Below, piece by piece: positions 30,954-41,589 of a DNA stretch of 64,000 bases. A program made the translations under genes and the position numbers. This stretch comes from Rhynchopus sp. YZ270_cl-10 (Eukaryota; Euglenozoa; Diplonemea; Diplonemida; Diplonemidae), in contig OZ037882.1 of the NCBI GenBank assembly GCA_964035575.1, positions 372,001 through 436,000 of the forward strand, given 5' to 3'. Positions within the stretch are counted from its first letter, which is position 1. Every line of letters starts with the position of its first letter. The notes beneath the pieces were generated by a model that saw only the letters and a program-made list of their open reading frames with translations, searched no databases and was not told the origin of the DNA.

Positions 30954-31059
30954 TTACCGTAATCGTAAAAATGTTCGACCGTAAAAAAGGTAGAACTTCC
31001 AGAAAAACCCTGAGAAGGTCGAACATTAGTACGGTCGATAATTTTTAGGATTACGGTAA
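30954..31059. mobile_element. 106-bp palindromic MITE, second copy
   Basis: The ends are TTACCGTAATCGTAAAAAT and the near-inverse ATTTTTAGGATTACGGTAA. The inner tracts (CGACCGTAAAAAAGG, TTAGTACGGTCGA) match the copy at 23468-23575, showing one family moved twice here. Confidence 0.8.
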
Positions 31060-31663
31060 ATACCCTCTCTTTGCGTTCGTAGGTAATCATATATTGGAAT
31101 ACCCTCTCCGTACCCACCCCACCCCCCCCGATAGTTTACATCAACAACCGGAGTAAGTTGACTTGAAGAAGCCTCCTGTGTTTTTTTGTCCACCTTAATT
31201 GAAGAACGTTGCCAAAAAAAAAAGGGGGGGTCTCACGCTTCTGCATAATTGATTACGTTTGGTGTTTTGTGTGTTTCTTTCTTTGTGAATAAATGGGTGG
31301 CGTTAAACCGTGCAAAACGAATCACGCCATGTGGACGTCCAGCATAGTGTGCATATGGAAAAGGGTTATGTGTGTGAGGGTTTTTGTGTGCATAAAAAAC
31401 AACAAAAAAAGAGAGAAAAAAAAAAATTAAAAAGAGCGCAATCAATTTCATATTCTTTCCATTCAAAGAAGAGAAATCATGAAAGGGGGGTGGATCTATT
31501 ATGCCGTGATGATAGATCCACCCACCCACTCCCCCTTTACTAAGGACGTTAGAGTGCACAAAAAACGAAAAATATGTCATCTAAAATATGGGTTGGGAGG
31601 GAGAAACGTCATCTCGTTCTTGACTGTGTGTGTGAGTGTGGTGAATGTGGTGAATAAAAGAGT

Positions 31664-32312
31664 GTGATGGGCAGGGTGTTTCCTAATTTCGGAACTTTTC
31701 CGGAAAATTTCGACATCCGGAAGCAAATTTTTTCCCTGAAGAAACGGTAGGTTTTCAGGCCCAAAACACACCGCGAATGGCATTTCCGGAATCCGTCCGC
31801 GCTGTGGTGGGGTCAATTTTCCGAAATGGCCAAGTTCTTGGTGTTGGTCAAAATGAGTGTAAGGAAAAGGGGGCCAGGTAAATCCCACAACCCAGATTTT
31901 CTCTCCCTGATCCTGAAAACATGAAAATGCCCGAAAACACCGGCATTTGCATTTCCGGAATCCGCCCGTTCTGTGGTGGGGTCAATTTGACGAAATGGAC
32001 AAGTCCTTGGTTTTGGTCAAAACCCGTCAGTGTAAGGTAAAGGGGGCCAAGTGTTTGCCTGTAGAAACTGGTAGGAACAGGCAGCGCCGCAGGCGCACGG
32101 TACCCAACATCGGTGAAAATAAAAATTCCCGAAAACTGCTTTATTTGAATGATTGGAGCGATCCAGAACAGCGAACATACTTCTTTCGGGAAAATACCAA
32201 AACATAAGCACTTTAAATACGTCCCTAATTTTTTCCCGCAAATTTTTTCCCTGGCCAATTTTTTCCAAATCCCCGGAAGCGGAAGCAAATTAGGAAACAC
32301 CCTGGTGATGGG
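31664..32312. mobile_element. 633-bp non-autonomous hAT-like element with an internal F10 array
   Basis: The terminal inverted repeat CAGGGTGTTTCCTAATTT starts at 31672 and its inverse ends at 32304. The same 8 bp, GTGATGGG, flank both ends (31664-31671 and 32305-32312). CAGGG ends with an 8-bp duplication are typical of hAT elements. The interior is made of degenerate tandem units with ACCAAAACC/GGTTTTGGT tracts (F10), not transposase sequence. The same unit type occurs at 17200-17830, 54950-55140 and 63090-63310. Confidence 0.8.
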
Positions 32313-34263
32313 GGAAGGAAAAAAAAAAACAAAAAATGTGGAAATTGACAGTGCAAAACACCTCAATGGATGTAAGGTACATCAAAGAAAACCACAATTT
32401 TTTTTTTCCACAAAGGATGGCTTTTTTCGCAAAAACAGTGGGGAGGTTAAGAGAACCAAACATTAAAAGCAGTTCCTCTTTCTTTTGAAAGAAATGGCAG
32501 GCTTTGAGGGCGCAAATGACTCTGTGAACGTAGGCACATCAGTTATCCGCTTATCGGACAAAGGAGTTGCCTGAAGAACCAGAGGACTGATTGAGAGCAA
32601 AAAAAAAGAGAAGTTGAAAGTGCAAAACACCTCACCGTTTATCGGCGGACGCAGGCACTGGAAAACATAATTATAACAAGGGATGTAGTGTTGCCATTTT
32701 CCCCTGTTGTTGTGCAAAAAACCCTCCTCCCGTTTAGCTGTTTCAAAAAAAAACAAAAACAAAACAAAAAAAAAAAAAATCAATTAGTGTCATCTACTTT
32801 CAAATCCAAGAAGAGAAAGTACAACGTTCTGTACGGATACATCCAAAAAATATCCTAAAAAAAGAGAGAAAAATAACTCTAGTGTCTGTGGCAAAGAGGG
32901 AGGAAGCGAGCTGTTCTAGTGATGGAAACATAATAAAAAAAATGTGACTTGAAATACAAAAGCCCTCTCGTGAACAGTGTACCTTCAGAAGCGGGGGAAA
33001 AAACATGGGTGTAGCCTCTACTCAAAAAGTCTCTTTTGTTTGTGCGTAAAGTGTGTAATAAAGATTCTGTGATGATATTTTTTATTACTGCAATACGCTC
33101 CCACTGACTACCTGGCAGTGAAGAGGAAACCTCTTTGAGGCCAAAATAACTCGAACAAAGGTTGACTTGAAATACAAAAGCCCTCTTGTGAACAGTATAC
33201 CTATCGGTCCAATGACCAGGTGCACCGTGGGGTGGACCTTCTCCCAACCATGCAGTCCTACAATCCATTTTTTTCGTGGTTGACATTTGAAAAAGATGTC
33301 GCTACAGCACCTATCTGATGATATTGTTCCATCACTGAAAAGCAAAAAAAACGTTGGGGGTGTGTGGGTGGAGAGAGGAAGAAAAACTAAGGAAAGAGAA
33401 TGAATCCAAAGTCTCACTGTGTGTGCTTGGTGTGATTAGCTTTTATTATTCTTTTTTTTGTATTTACTCATCAATCCTTCTTGAATAATGGGCAAGCATT
33501 AAAAATGCATTTTTTTTTTTTGGAGGGTTTGGCTGTACTTACCCTTTTAAAAAGGAAGACTTGAAGGATGAATGCGACTCTCTCGCATATTTATTATTGT
33601 ATATTTTTGATACATTATTGGAATAGTGTAGTTTTCCTCCACTTTCTATTTTTTTTTGGCGTTGTCATAAATGATACATTCACCAAGACAAAAAAAAAGG
33701 TGGATTTGATAGCATTGCAGAACACCTGAAGGCGGGGCATGCAGATACCACTTTTACCAAAAAAAATAAAGTTGCACCTTGGCGGGTGTATAATTATTTT
33801 TAAAAGGGGATGAAGCACAAAACCAAAAACCCTCCCTTTCTCTCTCTCTACCCATTTTCCCTAAAATCACTGTTATATAATTCTCAACAAAACCTATAGA
33901 TCTGTTCTAACGACCCAATACCGCGCCCCTCCTAAATTGAAGTTGTAAGGTGCAAACGCCTCTGTGGACGACAGGCACCAGACTCGGGGGGAACACTTCA
34001 TTTGATGGTACACACACACACACACATATTTTTGGGGCCATATATTACGCAAAAATTACCCCCCCCCCTAATAGTTATCAAAACACACACACACACACAC
34101 ACACATACACATACACATTTAAACGTTTCAAATTCAAAAAAAAAAAGGTAGACCTGATCTCAATCACCCCTTTTTTTCAGCTGCATGAACACAATCACCC
34201 AACCAACAGGCAGGGAGGAGAGGGGAGGAGGGGGTGGTTCTGCACTCACATCACCCTCTCATC
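32313..34263. other. Intergenic: F3 and F2 modules, CA repeats
   Basis: F3 lies at 32338-32382, 32605-32662 and 33938-33980, and short F2 at 32943-32987. A long F2 copy at 33163-33292 is the fullest in the window: GACTTGAAATACAAAAGCCC to CGTGGTTGACATTTGA. Other long F2 copies are at 11640-11748, 27534-27625, 38148-38238 and 38943-39066. An F8 module is flanked by CA repeats at 34010-34110. No gene is seen. Confidence 0.6.
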
Positions 34264-36255
34264 TTACTCCTCCCATTCCCCCTTCATAAACGAAATCACC
34301 CCTTGCAAGGCGTAGATCGCTGCCTCCCGCGGTGTTGCACCGGTTTTGTACAGCGTGGCTGTCCCCTGGTAGATTGCTGTTGCGAGGCGGATGGTCAGTT
34401 CCCAGGTGGAGACAAGCTTGTTGTATCCATGCTGTATCATTGAGACTACCCTTTTAGGAAGAATCCTCTCAACCCCAGTCAAGACAGCCTGCAGTGCGGC
34501 ACCTCCAACAATGAATTCGTATATTACGTAATAGAACCCTTTCGCTTGCACCTTCGCCTTTTCGGCTGCAGTTGTCATCTTCGCCTTCACCTCCCCCCAG
34601 CACGCCTGTGAGCACAGTACCACATCCTCCAAAACCCTCCCCACCCATTCCACATACCCCCTACCAATGTCCACACGGCGTCCTACCTCCTTCTTTAACC
34701 TGACAATATAACCAGCTTTTATGGTATCAACGGTGTGGATCAGATCATGAAGGATTTCGGTAGCTTCAGTGGTTTTTTCGGATAAGGTGCTGAGATGAGC
34801 GTGAAGAAGCACAATGACATCGATTGTCCACGTAACTGGGTAAACAAAAACGCGGCAGAGGCGGGAGAAGAACGACCTGAAGAGGAGGGTTACATCGTCA
34901 TCCTCACTGTCTGTAGATTCGGCGTCTTTATCAGATGCACGCTTTGCGGAGCGCACACCTTGTAAATACCCTGCCATCAAACTGTCTACCAACACTGATG
35001 GCACAACCGTCAACCCTAGTGTCCTCGCTAAACACATTAAATTCACTCTCCACCACCCATTCTCTCTGTTCTTCGCCCGCTTCAAGCATTTCAGAATCAC
35101 CGTAAACACCTCTGATATTCTCAACGTTCTCCCAAACAGAGTGTTCAATAAAAACACCTTTGCCGCCCCGGTATAGCTGACATCCACTTTTTGCTCTACC
35201 CTACCAAAATGGAGGACATGGGAGACACTGTTACCACCCTTCCATGCAGCACGACATGCAATATCATTGCAATTTACATAATGCTGTGAATGATACGACG
35301 CAGACTCTGTGGTTTCTAAAGGAGCACCGAAGGTGGTAACGGTACGGAGAGACCCAAATAAAACCTCAGATTCACCTAATTGAGCAAGCCCGGCCGCAAA
35401 GTTATCCGCAGCCACCCCTCCAACAGAATGCCCCGTAGTAAACACCGTTGCACTAAGATCTCTTGCACCCTGAGAGTAGCGTTTAGTGTGATCATCTACT
35501 ATCTTCTCCACTTCAGCGCAGATCTTCGTAAACACACTGTGCCCTGCGGATCCAAACATCGACTCCCCCTTTACCAAAAAAAGGGTGTTCCACAGATTCA
35601 ACACATCCCAATGCAGGGTGGACCACGTACCCCCTCCGCTGTGAAAGATAACGACAACTGAAATACGCCGACCCAGCTCTCGGGCGACTATATGGGCTTG
35701 AAGAGAGGATCCGATGTTGTTCGAAAACTCTACTGTCGCGCGATGCGTAAACTGCGATGGAAGCACCCCAGAGCAAAGCTGTGCCATCAACACTGCAAGA
35801 TCGTTCTCCGCTATGGTCTCAGCGAATAACACTCTGTGCAATTCATTGCCAGCCTCTGCCGCAAAAAACTTTTTTTGTGGGTTAACCATATTGTACACCG
35901 CGGACACCATAGAAGCGATACACAGCAACGGTAATAGCATACAAAGCAGCGAAACTCCAACAGCAGATCGCGCAAACCCTCCCCTCCCACCCCGCGCCAA
36001 CTCCGACACAGCGAGCAGCACTGTCCGCACAACGCACAGACAAAAGGGGTCCGGCTGGGTACACCCTGTTGTCCGTTGTTCCTCAACGAACGGCACCTCA
36101 GGGCCTGGTGAGGAAGGGCGCTCTCTGGTAGAGGAACCACGCTGTGATGAGGTAGGGTGGGCCGGGTGGGTCCTCCCTCCATGATCCATGACGGAAGACC
36201 CGCCTACCGGGGATTCTGAACGTGGTGCTACTGGGGGTGATAAAGAGCGGTACAT
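34264..36255 (-). CDS. Class 3 (Mono-/diacylglycerol-type) lipase, membrane-anchored
   Basis: From the ATG at 36255 the product is 663 residues. An upstream in-frame ATG at 36330 adds only a homopolymer-derived Phe/Pro stretch, so I prefer the later one. Residues 1-95 are polar and Ser/Pro-rich, and a transmembrane segment lies at about 98-122. The alpha/beta-hydrolase core follows: the nucleophile elbow TTGHSVGG has Ser277, TFGAPLETTE is at 308-317, and a candidate Asp331 (NCNDIA) and His346 (VSHVLHFG) complete the triad in the usual lipase_3 order. The C-terminal ~300 residues are helical and unlike known lipases, with an acidic ESTDSEDDD patch. It likely hydrolyses glycerolipids at a membrane surface. 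Substrate and compartment are unknown. Confidence 0.8.
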   Translation of the reverse strand: MYRSLSPPVAPRSESPVGGSSVMDHGGRTHPAHPTSSQRGSSTRERPSSPGPEVPFVEEQRTTGCTQPDPFCLCVVRTVLLAVSELARGGRGGFARSAVGVSLLCMLLPLLCIASMVSAVYNMVNPQKKFFAAEAGNELHRVLFAETIAENDLAVLMAQLCSGVLPSQFTHRATVEFSNNIGSSLQAHIVARELGRRISVVVIFHSGGGTWSTLHWDVLNLWNTLFLVKGESMFGSAGHSVFTKICAEVEKIVDDHTKRYSQGARDLSATVFTTGHSVGGVAADNFAAGLAQLGESEVLFGSLRTVTTFGAPLETTESASYHSQHYVNCNDIACRAAWKGGNSVSHVLHFGRVEQKVDVSYTGAAKVFLLNTLFGRTLRISEVFTVILKCLKRAKNRENGWWRVNLMCLARTLGLTVVPSVLVDSLMAGYLQGVRSAKRASDKDAESTDSEDDDVTLLFRSFFSRLCRVFVYPVTWTIDVIVLLHAHLSTLSEKTTEATEILHDLIHTVDTIKAGYIVRLKKEVGRRVDIGRGYVEWVGRVLEDVVLCSQACWGEVKAKMTTAAEKAKVQAKGFYYVIYEFIVGGAALQAVLTGVERILPKRVVSMIQHGYNKLVSTWELTIRLATAIYQGTATLYKTGATPREAAIYALQGVISFMKGEWEE

Positions 36256-37164
36256 CTTTTGTGTTGGAGGAGGAGGGAAAAAAAAGAGGAAAAAAAGAAG
36301 GGAAAAACAAAAGAAACACAACACCTCCAAAGTTCTGTGATGGGGAGTGGGTGTGTGGTGTGTGGTGTATGGGGTGGTTTGAAGGGAGGATTGATTAAAA
36401 GTTTGTAACGAAAAAATTGGTTGGTTCTCTCTGCTTTGGCTTTTGTTTTTTTTGCCGAAAAAAGCATTTTAGTTAGATGTTAACTGCAAAAGATAAGGTT
36501 TGAATGGGAGGGGAAAAAAATAGTAACTCTGATAGGAGTAAAAGTGGGAAAAAAATAGAGGGGGGGGGTTTTTTTTTCGTTGATTGCTCAATTACCCCTG
36601 TTGGGAGGAGGGGGGTGATTTGGCGACCGTATCTGAGGAACTATTTCTCCTTTAAGCTACGCTTTGTAGGGGGGGGAGGAAAAAAAGTGATGTGTCGGCA
36701 ATAGCCGAGGAGGGGGGGCAGAGTAAAGGAAGACGTTGGAGAGAAAAAAAATGAAGAACAGCTTGTAAGCATCATGAGGCGTGCGGTGGTATAAAAAAAA
36801 GTTGACTTGAAACACAAAGCCCTTGCGTGACAGTGTACCTATAAAAAAAAAAATGAAAGTTGGTAAGATGACCCTAAGCCTCTCGTTGCTTAGTCACCCT
36901 TGAAAAAATGGTCGGGAACAAGGTAAGAAAGAACTTTGAAGGCTATCGTTGTATTTATTTTTTGGTAAAAAATTTTCAAAGCGGAAATCCAGCGAAACGG
37001 GGCGAAATGTTAAAGGAGCCTCAATATCGACTTTATTTAAAGCAAACTTATTGTAGGGGGGAAAATAATGAATCTCCCCAACAAAAAAAAAGCACGAGCC
37101 CCTCCCTGAGACAACCCCGACCACGCACCTCATGAAAAATACAAAAAAAAAAAAAAAATCAAAT
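36256..37164. other. Intergenic with F2-F1 module pair
   Basis: F2 at 36800-36842 is followed directly by F1 at 36856-36902 (AAGTTGGTAAGATGACCCTA, then GCTTAGTCACC). The rest is purine-rich DNA with no gene. Confidence 0.5.
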
Positions 37165-38016
37165 TCATGTAAAACAAACCCATAGTGTGAGTATAATTGT
37201 TATTGCCATTGCAGACCATCTTTTTATTTTTATAACGTCGACCATAACATGCGCCCATAGCCTTACCACAATTCTAACAGAAAGCCCTGCATACAGCTCT
37301 GATAGCCCGCCTGCTGCGTAGGTCTTCGCAAAGTAATCTGCCAGGCCGTCAAATGCACGATCTGATGCTGGGAGATCTGCTTCAAGAAAGAGCCGGGTAG
37401 TTGCCACCTCGAAGGGATGTGTTATGAAGACTGTTACCGCCACAATGACCACCACCCAAGGAAACACCGCATCCTGCGCCTCCCACTGCGAGAAGAACAA
37501 ACTACATTGATACAACGGCTTTGCGATCAACGCGGCACATAACGCTGCCTGCAATCCCCATACCCCCTCTGGACCGTTCACCAACCCATCGACGCATTCT
37601 GTCACTCTCAGGCACCCTCCCCCCGCTGCGAGACGAACCTGAGCATAATCGAACGGAAGCAAAAAAACCACGGAAGCTATAGTACGCAGACAGCTCATCA
37701 ACCCGATTCCTTCAAAGGTCAGCTCCTTCTCCACCCCAAGGAAGGAAAGAGAGGTAAGAACTGTCTCCGGAAGAATACGGAAAATCCGAGCCCAAAACCC
37801 TTTAAACAGCGCCCGAATACCTTCCCTAATAAAAATACTATGTACCCCTGTATGCGGAGGGGCCAAAAGCTGCGGCTGCCCTGCCTGTGTCTGCAACACA
37901 ATCTGCGTTCTTTCCAACGGATACACTAAAAACCGTTTAAACTCATTGAACGACAGTCTCGCAAAGGTGGCCTGCACATCTGCAATGGTATCTTGGACAG
38001 GGGATTCCTGGTACAT
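37165..38016 (-). CDS. Mitochondrial carrier family protein, divergent, ADP/ATP-carrier-like
   Basis: It has 283 residues, close to the usual ~300 for the family, and three repeated segments. Each carries a degenerate Px(D/E) signature: VYPLERTQIVLQTQ near residue 32, LLPFDYAQVRLAAG near 126 and THPFEVATTRLF near 205. The first two resemble the ADP/ATP carrier's PIERVKLLLQ and PLDFARTRLA most closely. The RRRMMM signature of true ADP/ATP carriers is absent, so the substrate is open. The family exchanges metabolites across the mitochondrial inner membrane. The frame is open further upstream, but that part translates a repeat element. A TTTCTTTCAG acceptor-like site about 70 nt upstream makes the ATG at 38016 the likely start. 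Confidence 0.75.
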   Translation of the reverse strand: MYQESPVQDTIADVQATFARLSFNEFKRFLVYPLERTQIVLQTQAGQPQLLAPPHTGVHSIFIREGIRALFKGFWARIFRILPETVLTSLSFLGVEKELTFEGIGLMSCLRTIASVVFLLPFDYAQVRLAAGGGCLRVTECVDGLVNGPEGVWGLQAALCAALIAKPLYQCSLFFSQWEAQDAVFPWVVVIVAVTVFITHPFEVATTRLFLEADLPASDRAFDGLADYFAKTYAAGGLSELYAGLSVRIVVRLWAHVMVDVIKIKRWSAMAITIILTLWVCFT

Positions 38017-39292
38017 CCTGGTGGTCCCCTTCTTCAGTCGCTTTCGTACGAAGATTTTTTGAGAATTATTGACCCATCTCCCCACCACTGAAAGAAAAGT
38101 ATGTAGGGGGAGGGAGTGGGGAAATTGAAGTGATTCTGCAAGAACGTTTGAATTGAAATGCAATCTGAGTCCGGCTGTACCGAAATGGACACCCCAACCA
38201 TGCAGTCCTACAAATCCATTTTCGTGGTTTACATCTGATAAATGTGCTCCTCCCGCTTCCACCTCATCAGATGAATGAAAGGATCATTGCGTAACACAGG
38301 GACATGAAATCCTGTGTGATGTAGGGTCCGGTTGGGGAAGAAAATAAAATAAAATGGGGGGTGAAAGTTGAGACCTCCCATGAGTGCAAAGTGCAAACCG
38401 AGGTTTTTTTTTGGGATTTTTATTTACTGTGCACGATAAAAATAAACCTATGTTCTGACAGTACATTAGTACCTGTCCAGAGCATCATAAAGCGTGCGGT
38501 GATATAAACAAAAAAAAAAAAAGTTGACTTGAAAATACAAAGCCCTCTCGTGGCAGTGTACCTTAAAAAAAAAAATGAAAGTTGGTAAGATGAACCTAAG
38601 TCTCTCCTGCAGTCACCTTGATCACAAAAAAGATGAGTTGAAACATGCTAAAACTCGGTCGCATGCAAAGAAAGTAAAAGTTGACTTGGAACTGCACCGC
38701 CTCTCTTCTGTGAGCCTTCGCACAGCCCTTCAACAGAAAAGTGAAGTTGATAGTGCAAAACGCCCTCTGGGACGCAGGGCACTGATACTCCGCTTGGTTT
38801 ATCGAACCCCCCACGGAGTACAGAAGAAGAGAAGAAAATAAAGTAGAGTTGAAAATACAAACGCAAAGAAAGCGAAGGTTGATCGGTTGGTAAGGAGACA
38901 GAGAGAGAGTGTGTGTGTGTGGCATCTCAGGTGACATAAAGTAGAGTTGAAAATACAAACGCCCTCTCGTGAACAGTGTACCTTTTGGTATGACCAGGGT
39001 GTACCAGGGGGTTGGACACCCCCAACCCATGCAGTGCTACAATTCATTTCGTGGTTTAAATCTGATATAAAAACTGTAGTTATTAATGCAGGCACACCTC
39101 CGACTGACCCACTTTGCACGATGCCAGCCATCCTGGATGAAAGCACAGAGCACCCTACAGGCCTACAGTAGATGCGGTGTTATAAAAAAAGTTGAAAAGT
39201 GCAAAACGCCTCACCTTCATTCGCCGAACGCAGGATACTCATGAAAAAAAAAGCGACTCCAAAAAAACCCAACACAACGCTGTCTTCTTTTT
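38017..39292. repeat. Mosaic of at least seven different repeat modules
   Basis: In order: F2 (38148-38238), F2 (38523-38565), F1 (38578-38622), F4 (38628-38672), F3 (38742-38800), F2 (38943-39066), F7 (39068-39150) and F3 (39188-39240). Most begin with an A run followed by AAGTTGA or AAGTTG. This is the densest example in the window of intergenic DNA assembled from a fixed vocabulary. No gene is seen. Confidence 0.7.
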
Positions 39293-40906
39293 TTATACAG
39301 GCACCCCCAACCCATCAGGCGGGAAACTGACCGGGTACACCTCCTCTGGGATATCTAACAGCTCTGGGTCTCCGTTGCTGACACTGTCGAGGAGGATGTG
39401 CAAGACCTCACGTGAGAGCCCTCCGACCTCCCCTGCTGCCACATGCAGGGGCATCACCAGGTCTGTCACTGTGGAGTACTCCTCGACGCACCAAGCCACC
39501 TTCGCCACAGCACCCCACACCGGGATCCCTTCCTCCGCCAGCAATGACCCACAGGATAGCGCTGTGTCCAAATCTAGGTTGGCCCTGCAGACGTCGAGCC
39601 AGGCCTTCGCAAGGTCGGCTGTTCTGGGAACCCCGCGGAGCTGCATTTCGCTGAACACTGCGTAGCCCATCTCAGCCGGAGCGCGGGACAACAAATCACA
39701 ATATAAAACCTCAGGAAAATGCGGTCTCGGGGTTGCCTTCATTGCCGTTCGATAGGCCCGCACACCAAACACAAAATTCACCTCCATTTCCGCTCGGATA
39801 ACACATTCCCAACACGATGCATCCGGTGTAATCTCTTCTGTTATCATAGTGTTCCACACCTGCATAAAATCAGCTCTTTTCAAAAACTTATATTTCTTCA
39901 AAACAGCGCGAAATGGAATACAAGAAGTAAAGACCTTCTCCTTCGCGTGAACCAACAATAATCTGATAGCAGCACGGTACGAGCTGCTATTGCAAAGCAA
40001 CTCAATTGCGGCAGTATGCGTTTTTTCCTTGGGGTTGTGTTCTTTGCAAATCTCTACATAAAGTTGTTGAAGCCTCCGAAGCTCTAATTGGCCCGAACGA
40101 ACGAAAGGGTCTACTACCGGTGGAATTGAGGAAACAATCGCGGCCAACGGCCCATCAGATAACGTTACCCCATTTTCTCGAAATGTCTCCAAAATTTTAC
40201 CCGCTGGAAGCCTTCGGATCATCTCATCTACTCTTGACCCAGAATGCATTCTCCCCTCCTTCACATCCCCAGCAAAGCTATCAAACACTGAAAATGCTTC
40301 CCAAATTTGTCTCCTCCGTTTTTTCGCCCTCGACGATCGTTTTGCTAAAGACCTCTTAAACCCCTTCAGCCCGACTCTCCATATCGTCTTTACCGTAAGA
40401 TATTGCTTTATCCGAACCTCTTTCGGAGCAGGGTAGGTTCTTCGCTTTCGTATATTAAACCAAAGAGAAATATTGTCGCTGCGGATCTTTCGTTTTGGCG
40501 GTTTTGGTAGGTGCCATGTCTTTTGTGCGGTGAACATACGATGCATGCTTTTTGTGCGAAATCGGTTGATTTCTGCAAGAATATCGGACGGAGTATCTTT
40601 ATTTTGCAATCTATAAACCGGCTTGTGAACGTATTGTTGCAAATCTGATGCAGAAGTCGTGGTTACTCCATCAAATGTGTGTTCTCCCATCGCGGCCAAC
40701 TCCGTTTCGAAAGTCTTCTGAAAATACTCCTGAAATTCTCTTGTTTCTTTGTCAGGTCGGTCTGTGCTTTCTGCAATTGAGTCGACTCCACGTACTACAG
40801 CATCGGCCGTCTGATGTTTTGTAGGCTTGAGTGCAACCCGAATTGGTTCTCCAGGAAGAAAGTCGAGAAGGAGCTCTTTGAAAACAGCTCTGCTTCTGCG
40901 GAGCAT
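39293..40906 (-). CDS. Probable mitochondrial helical-repeat (PPR-like) protein
   Basis: The product is 537 residues. The N-terminus (MLRRSRAVFKELLLDF) is basic and amphipathic, as in mitochondrial import signals. Residues ~150-215 are very basic (KPPKRKIRS, KRSSRAKKRRRQ). The C-terminal half is made of helix pairs with PPR-like spacing and phrases (FMQVWNTMITEEITPDASCW; YAVFSEMQLRGVPRTADLAK), which suggests organellar RNA binding. No single repeat is a textbook PPR, so this is a pattern call. The reading frame extends upstream to 40972, but that part translates an F5 repeat, so the ATG at 40906 is preferred. An AACAG acceptor-like site lies 13 nt before it. Confidence 0.6.
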   Translation of the reverse strand: MLRRSRAVFKELLLDFLPGEPIRVALKPTKHQTADAVVRGVDSIAESTDRPDKETREFQEYFQKTFETELAAMGEHTFDGVTTTSASDLQQYVHKPVYRLQNKDTPSDILAEINRFRTKSMHRMFTAQKTWHLPKPPKRKIRSDNISLWFNIRKRRTYPAPKEVRIKQYLTVKTIWRVGLKGFKRSLAKRSSRAKKRRRQIWEAFSVFDSFAGDVKEGRMHSGSRVDEMIRRLPAGKILETFRENGVTLSDGPLAAIVSSIPPVVDPFVRSGQLELRRLQQLYVEICKEHNPKEKTHTAAIELLCNSSSYRAAIRLLLVHAKEKVFTSCIPFRAVLKKYKFLKRADFMQVWNTMITEEITPDASCWECVIRAEMEVNFVFGVRAYRTAMKATPRPHFPEVLYCDLLSRAPAEMGYAVFSEMQLRGVPRTADLAKAWLDVCRANLDLDTALSCGSLLAEEGIPVWGAVAKVAWCVEEYSTVTDLVMPLHVAAGEVGGLSREVLHILLDSVSNGDPELLDIPEEVYPVSFPPDGLGVPV

Positions 40907-41589
40907 TGTGAGAAATCTGTTTTTTTTTGATAAATTGTTGGAGTAGTGTAGTTGCCTCGGTTGTGTTGCCACAGTTGTGCAATCTCCACTGTCTTTTTAT
41001 CTAACAGAGAGAGAAAAATAAAATAAAATGAAAATGTGTTAAAAAAAACCGAGGCTCGGTCGAATTCATGCAAAAAAAAAAGTGGGGCTGGGGGGAAGAT
41101 ATGAGTAAAGCCTGCACCGTAAAGAAAGAACGGAGGCGGTTCACACACCGCTCGGCAAAAAGTTGGGACCCTCTTTATTCAGAAAAAAATCTGAAAATTT
41201 TTTGGGATTTTTTTTTTGCAGGATTAGTGTACACTGGAAGGGGTTTTGTAGGGAGGGAAGGGTTTTTTTTTGGAGGGGGAGAATTTCTTGGTCAAGAGAG
41301 CACTGAACAAAGATGGGAAGAAGGAGGGTAACACTATTTTTTTTTCTTATTTTTGTGGTATCTAATCTCAAAAACAAAATGGGGGGTCTCTAAATCTTAG
41401 GGTGGAGGGAGGGGGAGGAGGAGGGGAGGGTTTTTTAACAATGTCCCCTTTTTTGCATTTTTGTATTTTTCATTTTTTTTTCACTCCTCATACTCAAATA
41501 TCTCTCTTTTAAATGAGAAAGATTGACTGCCCAGGTTGTTAGAAGAATGTCCAACATTTGGGCAATTTTTTTAATTGTGTTTTGATAAA

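Larger units (their letters stand above)
30208..31663. other. Repeat-rich intergenic
   Basis: A module containing ACAATACGCTCCCACTGAC (30305-30384) recurs at 33042-33140. An F1 copy is split by a MITE (30391-30527) and another F1 lies at 30803-30850. A hairpin GGGTGGATCTAT/ATAGATCCACCC lies at 31486-31522. No gene is seen. Confidence 0.55.

Noticed and set aside
36256-36330. Upstream start of the lipase adding a Phe-rich signal-like end
   Set aside because: The extension translates an A/T-rich homopolymer leader; the ATG at 36255 gives a normal polar N-terminus.
38017-38262. N-terminal extension of the carrier frame
   Set aside because: It translates an F2 repeat, and an acceptor-like site lies between it and the preferred ATG.
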